Part shown: positions 1 to 9,335 of the stretch, piece after piece
How the letters are laid out: every line of letters starts with the position of its first letter
How positions within the stretch are numbered: position 1 is the first letter of the stretch
DNA from: Trachelipus rathkii
Lineage: Eukaryota > Arthropoda > Malacostraca > Isopoda > Trachelipodidae
Direction: 5' to 3'
DNA: 12,271 nucleotides
NCBI GenBank assembly: GCA_015478945.1
Contig: JABUQX010061733.1
Location: 1-12,271 of the forward strand
Program-made: the position numbers and the translations under genes
The notes under the pieces: generated by a model
What the model saw: only the letters and a program-made list of their open reading frames with translations
The model's database searches: none
What the model was told of the DNA's origin: nothing

Positions 1-295
1 TATTATATTACTATATTATATATATATATATATATATATTATTATATATATATATCTATTATTAAACTCTATATATAATATTATATATACTTATATTACT
101 ATTATGATTATGATATATATATATATATATATATATTTATTATATATATATATATAATACATATATTATATATTAATATATATAGGATTATATTAAGTAG
201 TAGGTGTCTATTATTAACTGTAGTAGAGTATATATATAATATATAATAATTATTATATATTAATTTAATATATATATATATATATAATATAGAAA
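1..295. repeat. (TA)n-rich microsatellite tract, interrupted
   Basis: Almost entirely alternating T and A with scattered TTA/ATT slips and a short less simple interruption around 183-230. It reaches the left window edge, so its full length is unknown. No open frame or RNA gene is visible. Such tracts are strongly self-complementary and often collapse or expand in assemblies, so the exact length should not be trusted. Confidence 0.95.
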
Positions 296-2044
296 ATAGT
301 GGACTAGCAATAACCTGTAGAATATTTTCACTATTTCAATGATGGATATTGCATTTAGTAGTAAAACTATATTTCTATACTATACTCTTTAATTCAAATG
401 TTACTGCTTCAAGCTATCACACTGCGATAATACTTTTGCTCAGCGTTGTGGAAAGCTTTTCAAAAACTTTTTCCGAAGTTAAATATATATAAACCTGGTC
501 TATAGGTCATCAGCAGTAATTGTATTCCAATAAATTCTAAAAGGTTTGTCTGCATGACCTACCCTTTGCTAAACGCATGCTTGGAGTATCAATAGATATA
601 CAATAACATATATTACAATATCATGTAAGCATATATCAACTGACTATTCCCTTTCTAAACATGCTGGGAGTCATAAAGTGATGCTTTTGCCATCCAAAAT
701 ATTCTTATATTACTTGTCAGTAATTTTTCAACTTTACAACCAAGGATGTTAAGCTAACTGGCTTATTTCCCAAATTTCCTTAAGCAGCCTTTCAATAGAT
801 AGGCCACATATATGCTGTTTCCCAGTATCTGGTACCCTCACCAATGTTATATCGCTTAAAAAAATCCAGTGCATTTGGACAATGCAGCACACTCCTTTAT
901 AATTTTACCATATACACAATCAGGACTTGCAACTTTACATGGGTGGAACATGGTTCGGTTAAAGATTTATTTCTTTTCCTCAAGGGAGGGATCACAATAT
1001 TGGGGATTTCGCACAAAATTGTAGAGTATTTTTTGATTTTTGAAAAAATTTGCAGCAATGGGCGAATTTAAAATTCTATTTTTTTTCATTGCGACATAAT
1101 TTCATAATCAAAACAAACTACTTCTACAATTTGTTGTATAGATCCCATCTATGATATTTCAAGTTTGAAGTATTTCGAAAAAAATACTGATTTAAACAAA
1201 AAGTGTCAAAAAATTAGGTTCTGAAAAATGAAAAGCCGAAAAGTGCTACAGTTCCAAAAGAACCCGAAAATGATTTTAAGTTGGATCAAAACAAAAAGCT
1301 GTGGTTTTTGTTTAAATCACCATCAAAATTGTCTGAAAATAAAGATTTATGTTCATTTTTAGTAGGGTTTAAAATGGGAGTCCCAAAATCCCATATTGGA
1401 TCTCCTCTAATGTTAAAATCTCTGTTATTTATTCATGCATACCAGGACTATTAGTCTAAAAACTATTTCATCTTTCTCTCAATAAACATGTGGAAGCAAT
1501 TAGCAGTGAAAAGTTACCAATTCCTATCTGAATTACTAATTTCAGTTAAAATTTAAAGGACATTTCCTATCTTACGTTAATGATAAAGGGCTAAAAACTT
1601 TTGCCATTATTATAATTTCCTGCAAATTAATTTTGCTTCCTTGCCTTCTTATTGGAATGTTGAGTTTAATTGTTCCTATAATTTTCTAAATATCTTTCTA
1701 TTTATACCCTTCGATATTAAAACATCTAGCTATTTCAAGTGATCTTGTCTCTTAGTTCTAATGTATGAGGAAATTTGATAGGGTTGGACTTTTTCCGTGT
1801 TGATTTTCCCATACATCTATGTTGCAATGAGTTTATTGTTGTTTATGAGATTCGATTTATATTTAAATTGTTATCAAAATTCTTATTCAGTAAAAAATTT
1901 ACTTAAAGCCGATAGATTTGCATTTTATGAGGCATTATTACGCAAAAACAAAATAACTAAAATTAATGTTTTGTAATTATTGGCAAAAAATAAAAACTAA
2001 TCTTTCTCTTTCGTAATTATTTTAATTTATTTTTTAATAGGTTA
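296..2044. other. AT-rich sequence with no recognisable gene
   Basis: About 1.7 kb of non-simple, AT-rich sequence. The longest open frame (844-1071, plus strand, 75 codons) has no family resemblance, no plausible domain and the composition expected of random AT-rich translation (rich in Phe, Ile, Leu, Lys), so I do not call it a gene. No splice-flanked exon, tRNA or SINE was recognised. The only internal structure I could see is a diverged tandem pair at 555-676. Intergenic or intronic DNA is the most likely reading. Confidence 0.6.
555..676 (+). repeat. Diverged tandem repeat pair, ~86-bp period
   Basis: A segment beginning TGACCTACCCTTTGCTAAAC at 555 recurs as TGACTATTCCCTTTCTAAAC at 641, and both continue with a similar CATGCT, GGAGT and AAT/TCA series over roughly 35 bases. 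The offset is 86 bp. The sequence between the two cores is TA-rich and does not align well, so either the unit has diverged strongly or only the core was duplicated. The alignment is by eye. Confidence 0.5.
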
Positions 2045-2305
2045 TTTATATATTATATTATATTATTATAATGAATTATATATATATTATAATATTATAT
2101 TATATATATTAATATGAATATATATACAATATATATATTGTTATTAATATATATAATATCATTATATATATCTATACATATAATATATATAATATATATT
2201 ATATATATATATTAGTATATATATGATATTATAAACATACAAATATAGTATGAGTATATGTTTGAGTATATATATATAGTACTAGCTGATATTATATATA
2301 TATAG

Positions 2306-2348
<43 letters not shown>

Positions 2349-2655
2349 TATTAGTATAAATATATATATATATTATATATGATAGTATTAATATATATAT
2401 ATATATATAAGTATATATTATAATATTATATATATTATATAGTATATATATATATATATAAATTATATATATATAATTAAGTTAATATTATATTATATAT
2501 ATATATATATATATTATTATATATATAATATATGATATATATTTAGTAATAATAAATATATATAATATATATATAATAATATATAATTATATATTATATA
2601 GTATATATATTATATATATATATAAATTTATATATATATATAGTATATATAGGTA
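2045..2655. repeat. (TA)n-rich microsatellite tract, ~610 bp
   Basis: Nearly continuous alternating TA with TTA/ATT/AGT slips, including several uninterrupted TA runs of 20 or more bases, for example around 2310-2340. A slightly more complex stretch lies near 2225-2290. No gene content. Confidence 0.95.
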
Positions 2656-3136
2656 ACAATGAAATTGAAACGCTATTTAGTTTTTTTAACAATAAGAGAG
2701 ATCAAATTCTGGCAATGTTTAACGACTATAAGGTTTGAGCCAACTACGAATTTTATTTACTCTTTTTCTTAACCGGAAACTTTGAATTTGATGCTCAAAG
2801 TCTCATTCTTCCAAGAGCTGAGCTGAGAGAAACACTGGGTTTGAAGATTTTAAAAGTAATCTTTAGTTTATTAATAAGTATTAAATAGTGGCTTTAAATT
2901 GCTAAAAAAAAACATAGTGCATATTTAAAATATTCCTTAAGCTAATATCTTTATAGTACGGAAATGCGATTATAGAAATATTTCACCCCAGTCTTTGCCT
3001 GTTTTGAAATGATAATGTTTTTTCTATAATTGATCAGTCATTTATTTTAAAATTTTGATTAAATTTCAAAAAAGCTTGCGTTTTATGTATGTGGATTTTA
3101 AAAGACATTTAAATAAAATTAATGCACTTAGCAGTA
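2656..3136. other. AT-rich sequence with no recognisable gene
   Basis: About 480 bp of ordinary AT-rich sequence between two TA tracts. All frames are closed by frequent stops. I saw no tRNA, retroelement fragment or clear repeat. Confidence 0.6.
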
Positions 3137-3256
3137 TGATATATATATATAGATATAATATATTATTAATATTAATATATATAATTATGTATATGATATA
3201 TTATATAATTATATAATAGATATAATATATATTATATATAGTATATAGATATAATT
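3137..3256. repeat. (TA)n-rich microsatellite tract, short
   Basis: Alternating TA with TTA/ATA slips over about 120 bp, followed by about 150 bp of plain AT-rich sequence in which nothing is recognised. Confidence 0.9.
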
Positions 3257-3410
3257 ATTTGGGTATAATTTATTTTTGGAGATTTTAATTTTTATTTACT
3301 TTGTTAGGAAATTTGTAAACAACAAGATTCGTAAGATATTATTATTGTACCAATTAATAACAAAAATTATATTGTTTTAAATTCAGATACATAACTTTCA
3401 AACCAAAGTA

Positions 3411-3828
3411 ACATATATATATATAAATTATATATAAGCTATTAGATATATATATATAGATATATATATATATATATATATACTTATATATATATATATA
3501 TAGTATATATTTATCTATAAATATATATATATATATATAAAATATAATAGTATAAATATTATAATATATATATATATATATATAATATTATATATAGATA
3601 TTATATAAATATAATGATTATATGTATATATAATATATATCTATATTATATATTATATATATATGTGATTATAGTGGCGGGTCGTGAAACTTGGATGGAG
3701 GGCTGCAGTTTTTATATATATTATATATATATATATATAATATCACGATATATAATATATTATAATTTATAATATTATATATTAAGTATTATATATATTT
3801 ATATATATTATAATAAATATATAGAATC
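3411..3828. repeat. (TA)n-rich microsatellite tract split by a GC island
   Basis: Alternating TA over about 420 bp, interrupted at about 3671-3712 by a 40-base non-repetitive island of much higher GC that includes GTGGCGGGTCGTGAAACTTG. TA repeat resumes immediately on both sides. The island is too short to classify. Confidence 0.92.
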
Positions 3829-4249
3829 TTGTCAATCAGATGTTTTGTTTGGTAGAATCAAAATCGCTATAGTGATGGGCAATGGCTTTGGTTAATGCTT
3901 GGTTATCAGTCATAATTGAAGGCGATGCCTTTGTAATAAATAAATTGTTTTAAAATAGCTCGCATTTTAACATATATTTGGGCCCATTTCAAATTACATC
4001 ACATGACACTATTACATCAGCATTCATATAAATTTATTTATTTTTTTTATAAATAAATATTTTTTTATTATAAAATTAAATTTAAAAATTAAACCCCCCT
4101 CAAAAAACAAAAAAGACACGTCTACTTCACGAAGCATAAGATGAACGATTTTAATTGTTTCTATTTGGAGCTGGGGGATTAGGACGCTATTTAAGTTGAC
4201 TGAGAAATGTATTTTTGCTTTAACACGTTTAGTTTCTTACAGGCGCAAT
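3829..4249. other. AT-rich sequence with no recognisable gene
   Basis: About 420 bp without a usable open frame. It contains the small A/T inverted repeat at 4032-4058. The rest is unique-looking AT-rich sequence. I tried to extend the downstream direct repeat leftwards into this stretch and could not do so convincingly. Confidence 0.55.
4032..4058. repeat. A/T inverted repeat (9-bp arms)
   Basis: ATTTATTTA at 4032-4040 pairs perfectly with TAAATAAAT at 4050-4058 across a 9-base, T-rich loop. In sequence this AT-rich such a stem can arise by chance. It is listed because similar A/T palindromes occur at about 10866-10910 and 11625-11654. Confidence 0.6.
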
Positions 4250-4660
4250 TACAAAGTTGAGGCTGTTGGACCCTGTCCTACAACAGAAAAAAACAAAGAA
4301 GTGCAATCTAGAAAGTTCCCTAGTATTTGACTGATTATCACCATTGAAGGACTAGATTCTGGCAGAAAGAATTCCCTACAGAATTAAGCTATGTAGCAAG
4401 ATAACTAGAGAAATGTATTATTAGTTAGGAAGGAGCTTTTTATTGGATAGGGCGCATATCACAGCGCGAGAAAGAGGATCTGCCGATATAGTTGATAAAG
4501 CAGGCCATTCGACTGTTGATGATGAGGTTTCACAGGTTAAGAAATTTATTAGGGTTATTTGGAGGGAAAGGGTTTTTTGTATTATAGCATAAACCGAGGA
4601 AAGGATATCCGATATACTCGCATGAAGGCAGCACGTTACTTTGGTATTGATCTAAACGAC
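4250..4660 (+). repeat. Left copy of a ~400-bp degenerate direct repeat
   Basis: This stretch aligns in order and orientation with the right end of the window. Anchor pairs are 4256-4278 with 11872-11893 (both ending in a TTGGACC...CTGTCC core), 4375-4385 with 11995-12005 (CCTACAGAA), 4437-4450 with 12060-12077 (CTTTTTATTG-like, then GG-TAGGG/C), and 4586-4640 with about 12165-12215 (AGGAAAGGAT, then TCGCATGA). The offsets are about 7615, 7620, 7627 and 7579 bp, as expected of a true collinear repeat with small indels. The family is not recognised. It could be part of a nested mobile element, the LTRs of a larger element, or a segmental duplication. Confidence 0.55.
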
Positions 4661-4728
4661 GCACACATATTTAAATGATAATTATGCAAAGTTTACTGAC
4701 TTTATTTAATACCTAGCTTTTTTGAATT

Positions 4729-4753
4729 AGAGGAGGAGAGGATGAATGGGGAA

Positions 4754-4785
<32 letters not shown>

Positions 4786-4819
4786 GGAGAAAAAGGGAGA
4801 GGGAAAGAGAAAGGGGGGG

Positions 4820-4864
<45 letters not shown>

Positions 4865-4897
4865 AGAGATGAGGAGGAGAGAAACGAGATGGGTAAG

Positions 4898-4947
<50 letters not shown>

Positions 4948-5055
4948 AGAGAAGAGAGAAGAGCAGAGAGAGAGAGGAAGGAAGGGGAGAGAGAGAGGAG
5001 GAGAGGAGACGGGGAGGGGAGGGATAGAGAGAAGAAGATGGAGGAGAGAAGATAG

Positions 5056-5086
<31 letters not shown>
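4729..5086. repeat. (GA)n purine-strand microsatellite, ~358 bp
   Basis: The plus strand is essentially all A and G, mostly GA dinucleotide runs with GGA and G-run interruptions such as the G8 near 4814, and only a handful of T or C bases. Long open frames on both strands here are artefacts of the repeat (Arg/Glu repeats on plus, Ser/Leu repeats on minus). Long homopurine tracts with local mirror symmetry can form triplex DNA. That is family knowledge, not something shown here. Confidence 0.95.
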
Positions 5087-5129
5087 TTTGCTGTGACCCT
5101 ACTGCACTACAATCAACCAGCTTCGTTAA

Positions 5130-5484
5130 GCCTGTAATCGTAACCATGAAGCCAGTCTGGGTTAGGTATAGTAAATACAATCTTGCGACCGCTATTACTA
5201 TAATTTGTAGTCTAAAATATAAATTTCCTCTAATGTCCTAACATTCTGGGTCTAGTTACCCCTGCGCCTATTAACCGCGCTTTAGCCGCTCTTTGGGCCT
5301 GTACGTAACCCACAGCCCGTCTGGGTTAGATTGTATACCGGTATATGGGACCTTATTTATATATTTTTGCTAAAAAGTAATTTAATGTTACTAATTCAAA
5401 CATTTGGCTGTGTCTCTGTCATACTATCATCCATCTTTAGCTCTCTTTGGCCTGTACGGTAACCACAAGAGCCTCGTCTGGGTT
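5130..5484. repeat. Three copies of a ~35-bp core, 153-167 bp period
   Basis: Cores lie at 5130-5166, 5297-5329 and 5450-5484. Each begins GCCTGTA or GGCCTGTACG, continues with a TAACC element, and ends GTCTGGGTTA. Copies 2 and 3 also share the preceding TTTAGC[C]-CTCTTTGG segment at 5281-5296 and 5436-5449. The remainder of each unit is diverged. This fits an old tandem (minisatellite or satellite-like) array with a unit of about 155-165 bp. No repeat family is recognised. Confidence 0.65.
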
Positions 5485-6152
5485 ATGTGTGTGCGGAAAA
5501 AGCCTATTCCCAAAGCTGTTATTTCTCCCACATTATACTTTAAGGATACATGCAACTCTTAATCTCCACCCAGTTTTCTCCTACTCTAGCCTCTAGACCC
5601 TAAGTTTGGCTAATTGCTTGAACGCTCTTAAGCTTACGGAAATTTACACTGGCTATGCATGAACACTAACTAATTAATTTTTATGTTTGTTTAGGCCTCT
5701 AAGGTCTCATCTCTAGCTCGCATTTGCTGATACCTCTTGCTAACTATTTGCGGGTGATCCCCGACTCTAAGCTCAGTCGTAGGTTCGGCTAGATCAATCG
5801 CTTTACTTTGCTTGCCTGTCGCTTAATACTATTATAAATTCCACCTGCTTTTCCTTTATCGTTGGTTTTGGTTTCGAAATTGTTTGGAAATAGATTAGCC
5901 AACGGCCAAAGTGCCGAACGCCTGTATACTGGATCTTGCTGATTTATTTCGCGCTGCCATGAAAGTTCAAGATAGTTCTGCTGGGAGAAAATGCTAGTGT
6001 GGGGTGAGCTATATTTCGGTGAAATGATCCGATCTTGCCTTAGTTGGAGCTTTAGGGGGTGGTAATCGTCTTACTGTTTATTTCTGCATGATATGTTATA
6101 ATACTACGCTAGAGTGGTCCACGCTATGAATTCCTCAGAGTGAGTGGCGTTG
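5485..6152. other. No gene seen; 3' flank of the retroelement
   Basis: This 670-bp stretch follows the pol stop codon in the element's reading direction, so the 3' untranslated region and 3' LTR should lie at least partly here. No frame is open for long. I found no clear polypurine tract next to the stop and no segment matching the region upstream of gag, so LTR boundaries are not called. GC content is higher than in the far-left flank. Confidence 0.45.
6077..6082 (-). promoter_or_regulatory. Possible polyadenylation signal of the element (AATAAA)
   Basis: TTTATT on the plus strand reads AATAAA on the element strand, about 70 bases past the pol stop. A TATTATAA stretch lies about 15 bases nearer the stop (about 6096-6103). 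Both could belong to a U3/R region of a 3' LTR, but the motifs are short and common in AT-rich DNA. Confidence 0.25.
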
Positions 6153-6589
6153 CTATGCAATCGGGAAGCGAAAGCGGCCTGCGGAACTTGCGGCTCTGAT
6201 GATTACATTCCCGCGAAGTGGGTTGCAAACTGGGGCGCAGACAAGAGCGGGAGGTATGTTATTGGACGTGGAGTTGGGGCGAGAGGCGAGAAAGAGAACG
6301 AGTAAGAGGACGAGGGATGCGAGAAGGAAGTGGAACAGCAAGCTGCCTGTGGAAGGCAAGGCAGGAGGTGGAGATAGTGAAGGAGACGGAGAGATAGAGG
6401 AGGAGAGGGAAATTAAGTGGATCGTGATCAAGAGGGAGAATGGTGAAGGTGGTGAATCGTAGGAGTTGAAAAGAGGGAAGAGTGGGAGGAGATGAGGAGG
6501 TGGAAGAATCTGGTCACAGGGTTAGAGGTGGGCATCCAGAGGAATCGGATTGGTTTAGGGAACCAATCCGATGCTGTGACGTCCGGAGT
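6153..6589 (-). pseudogene. Gag-Pol C-terminal tail, degraded
   Basis: This is the end of the polyprotein after the integrase core and its C-terminal domain. A DRLKPAYL-like segment near 6595-6620 is the typical end of the integrase C-terminal fold in this group. Beyond it lies a low-complexity Ser/Pro/Leu/Arg-rich region whose correct frame is uncertain because of indels. The last residues before the stop read GRFRFPIA, following an Ala/Ser/Arg stretch, resembling the short basic Arg/Phe/Pro motif that often closes these polyproteins. A perfect 12-bp hairpin sits inside at 6544-6572. Overlapping frames on the plus strand in this purine-rich stretch look like shadows. Confidence 0.6.
6544..6572. 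repeat. Perfect 12-bp stem-loop in pol tail
   Basis: ATCGGATTGGTT at 6544-6555 is followed by a 5-base loop TAGGG and by its exact reverse complement AACCAATCCGAT at 6561-6572. The flanking bases do not pair. The stem is of mixed composition, so low complexity does not explain it. Confidence 0.95.
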
Positions 6590-7699
6590 TTCGTCCTCAA
6601 ATAGGCAGGTTTGAGACGATCGATCGATCATAGTCGGTTACGGAGTAGGTAAGCTGTACTTGTGAAGAAACTTTCTTCTCGAAGTAAAACGGGAGGGACC
6701 AGTCGTACTTGGTTGAAGGGTGAGAAGGTGGGAAGTCCATGCGACTAGAAGGTAGAAAGATCTTTTCGAATGTAAGTGCATCCTTTTGCTGGCGGGTCGG
6801 AGTAGGTTCCATGAGAGGGCGAGCGTTTCAAGCGGAGTGAGATACAGGGTTGTGGGTACTGCAGTAAGAAGCGGAAAGATGAGAAAAGAATCACCAGGTA
6901 GGCGAAAGTGTAATGAGCCATAGACAATTCTGCAATAAATCTGAATCCTCTTAACGGCTGTTGGTGATACCCAGCAATACCAAGGAAGAGCCGTCACCAA
7001 GTGTTCAGGTTGTTGGATTGCCAGTAGAGAGTCTTTAATGCGACGGGGATAACTCTCAAATCCGTTCGATGATAGGATGGAGCTGGTGTATGGATATTTC
7101 AGGACCGCAGACAGCGCATCAAATCTTTCAATGAAGATTCGAATAACGCCGACATCGATCCGTCGTACCGGAGAGGAATTTCGAACGAGAGATAGCAGAT
7201 GAAAATTATTGAGAGTTTTGGGGGGGTTGTATTTTGCTTTGGTATGTGTGATGGAGTTATTGATTTTTGTGTGAGTGTTGCAGTGGGAACAGAGAAGAGG
7301 GATAGCTTCGGTCCAACGAGTGAACCGATAGATACAGGCGAGGATATATCGCTTGCCATGAGAAGGTGGAAGAGGTCCAACAATATCGATGTGAGCTCTC
7401 TCAAAACGTTGGGCAGGGGGAAAAAGGTGCCTAAGAGATCTTTAGTGTGTCTTTGCACCTTAAAGCGTTGACAAGCCATGCAGGCACGGACCCAATTCGC
7501 TACGTCGTCGTAACTTTAAAGGGCCGCACAACACGACTGTAACCGAGTTTGCGTGAAGCCTCGACGCCAGGTGTGAAGGCGAATGTGAGATGCAGAAAAA
7601 CTCGTCCTTTCGAAAGAGAATTTGGACGAAAGGACGAGGGTGCCTTTGTGAAATTATCGCACAAGAGTCTCTTCTCTATGCGAAGATTTAGCCACTACA
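6590..7699 (-). pseudogene. Integrase domain of Gag-Pol, frameshifted
   Basis: The zinc finger appears as H-x3-H at 7573-7587 (HIRLH) and C-x2-C at 7471-7482 (CMAC, within ANWVRACMACQRFKVQ). The catalytic core has its first Asp at 7385-7387 in the context RFERAHIDIVGPLP, then RFTRWTEAIP. The second Asp is at 7158-7160 (GTTDR), and the Glu at 7055-7057 (SNGFESYPRR). The Asp2-Glu spacing of about 34 codons fits the DD35E arrangement. After it come DSLLAIQQPEHLVTALP and a late KYDGPF/GPFPVL-like segment near 6690, as in gypsy integrases. The enzyme would insert element cDNA into host DNA. Frames change several times, for example just before the CxxC finger and between the core residues. The stretch at about 7190-7265 does not resemble the expected helix region. 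Confidence 0.88.
7601..7638. repeat. Perfect 12-bp stem with 14-base loop
   Basis: CTCGTCCTTTCG at 7601-7612 and CGAAAGGACGAG at 7627-7638 are exact reverse complements. The loop is AAAGAGAATTTGGA. The structure lies in the N-terminal part of the integrase region, where both arms are also coding, so pairing could be a by-product of codon content. Confidence 0.95.
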
Positions 7700-8259
7700 C
7701 GCTGTAGAGAACAGTCCCTGCGAATATTGAAGTTGTTCTTGCTCCTGGCGCATGGCTGCGTACATCAATGTCAGGAATGATAAGAAAGAGAGTTACTTTC
7801 ACTCCGAAAAGGGCATCAGCGGTGAAAATTATCCACTCCGAGAGATGTGACGTAATGTCCGTGGTAAACTGAAACAAATTCGAGATGACTAGCTTCACGG
7901 GGGTAATGTCTTGCGTGGCGTGAAGCCATAGCAAAGGTTATTGCCTTATGGTCGGTCAGGTTGAACTCCCGTCCTTCCAAAAAGTATCTAAAATGGCGGA
8001 ACAGCAAGATACATGGAAGCAACTCTCGACCGAAAAGTAACTATACCCGTCGTTTCATTTGCGGAATGGAGTGTTTCACGAAAAGAAAGCAAGTGGGGAC
8101 CATTCACCCTTTTGAAACTGCTGAAGCACCGCAACCAACAGCGAAATCGGGAAGCACTTACCTGCACTCTCGCTGGTGCGATATCATAGGGATGAACTAA
8201 AAGAGTGGCGGAGGCTAGGGCTTCTTTGGAAGCCTCAAAAGCGACTCTGCTGCAGAAGA
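7700..8259 (-). pseudogene. RNase H domain of Gag-Pol, inactivated
   Basis: Readable pieces in order: ALASATLLVHP, a VSASxFAVG-like strand, VLQQFQKGEWSPLAFFS, FRHFRYFLEGREF, LTDHKAITFA, YPREASHLEF, and GVDNFTADAL near 7820. RNase H removes the RNA strand of the cDNA hybrid during reverse transcription. In this family the VSAS strand normally carries the first catalytic Asp. Here that position (8156-8158) reads AGT, serine. The Asp of TDHK (7951-7953) is kept. At least four frame changes are needed to read the domain. Overlapping plus-strand frames have no family features. Confidence 0.87.
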
Positions 8260-9335
8260 CCAGGTGACTTTTGTGGTGCTGCCATCGCTGTTTAGGAAAA
8301 GTGCGTTAAAAGCGGCCCTAAGTAGGGCTGCCGCTGACTTCAGAAACCTATGGTAGAAGTTGATTATTCCCAGATATTGACGAAGCTGCTTTGATTTTGG
8401 GAAGTGTGAAGGCGCGGAACAGCGTCGAACCGTCCGCCGAGGCTAAACACCTCAACCGAGACTGTGTGAACCCAAGAAGGTGAGAGAAGACACACCGCAA
8501 TAAGCACTTAGTAAGTATTGAGACGAATTCCCGGTCATTCAACTGCAAATAAGGCAAACGTAAGTGATCCGCAATGTTCTTCAAAGTAGAGGAGGAAGCA
8601 ACGAGAAGATTCATCTAAAGATTAAGCCCAGGCAAACGGTAAACCACGAAAGAATAAATCTATGAAGCGTTGAACAACGTTTGATTGCGGCGCAAATCTC
8701 AACTCGAAAATGGCATTCTCATATACTCTCATAAAGGCCAAACGGGTGATCTACAGCTGTCTTGGGGAACGTCTTCCGGGGCTACTGGAATTCTGGTGGT
8801 ATGCCGAATAAGTCCAGGAACAAAGATGAGTGCTGCCGGCTAGGTGAACGTGAAAGATTGGTATGGTGTGGACCGGATAGCGATCTGAATCGTGGCAGCA
8901 TTCAGGGCCTCTAAAATCACCACAGGTCCCAGTCGCTCGTAGTGTCCTTAGGGAACCTATGTTAGCGGATGAAAACAACAACTCGTTGAGGGACGCGAAC
9001 AATACCCAGCCGTAGTCATGTGCTAAACTCGCTTCGCGGCCTTAAGCTAATCAGGTGGAAGACTCGACTGAGCCCGAGCAAATGTTCGGAGGTCACTCGT
9101 CTCCATATGATGCTCGACAGAATGCTTAACTGGCATGTCCGCAGAGCAAGGATGTAATAAAGAAGGAAATTCCTTCTGCAGGAGGGTAAGAAAGAGAGAG
9201 ACTACTGAAGAAGTTGGAGGAGCAATAGCAGAAACATCTTTTATAACGCCTAAAGCGATAAAAGCAACCGGGATTTTTTGAGATAATACTCCAAAGTCTT
9301 CTTCGCCGATTGCGAAGATCGACCATTAAGATTTA
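8260..9335 (-). pseudogene. Reverse transcriptase domain of Gag-Pol, inactivated
   Basis: A linker after protease (VDLRNRRR near 9320) leads to VEHHMETSDLRTFARA at about 9075-9120. The RT follows with GIVRVP, a CGDFR/ALNAAT segment, DRYPV, LDL near 8810 (the first catalytic Asp of the palm), AYHQ, PVAPEDVP, FGLYE, RMPF, QRFID, FRGLPFAWA, then the LDD motif, LLVASS, HLR, LNDREF, and a connection segment KQLRQYLGIINFYHRF near 8350-8390. The enzyme copies element RNA into cDNA. At the catalytic motif the sequence has an in-frame TAA (8622-8624) and an extra A after TTAGATGA (about 8610-8611), so LDD is not continuous with LLVASS. Other indels fall near 8720, 8810, 8950 and 9040. Confidence 0.92.

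Noticed and set aside
844..1071. 75-codon plus-strand open frame in AT-rich DNA
   Set aside because: No recognisable domain, random-like composition and no context supporting a gene; open frames of this length are expected by chance.
1..3828. CRISPR-like or origin-like repeat array in the TA tracts
   Set aside because: The tracts are simple dinucleotide microsatellites without discrete repeat-spacer units, and the window is eukaryotic in character.
4040..4249. Leftward extension of the direct repeat to match 11656-11865
   Set aside because: I could align only scattered short A/T-rich words at the required offset, no better than expected from composition.
4713..5180. Long open frames on both strands over the GA tract (Ser/Leu-rich and Arg/Glu-rich)
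   Set aside because: A (GA)n repeat avoids stop codons in every frame, so the frames are a direct product of the microsatellite.
6199..6462. Plus-strand frame of basic/acidic composition over the pol tail
   Set aside because: It is antisense to the retroelement polyprotein and lies in a purine-rich stretch; no family resemblance.
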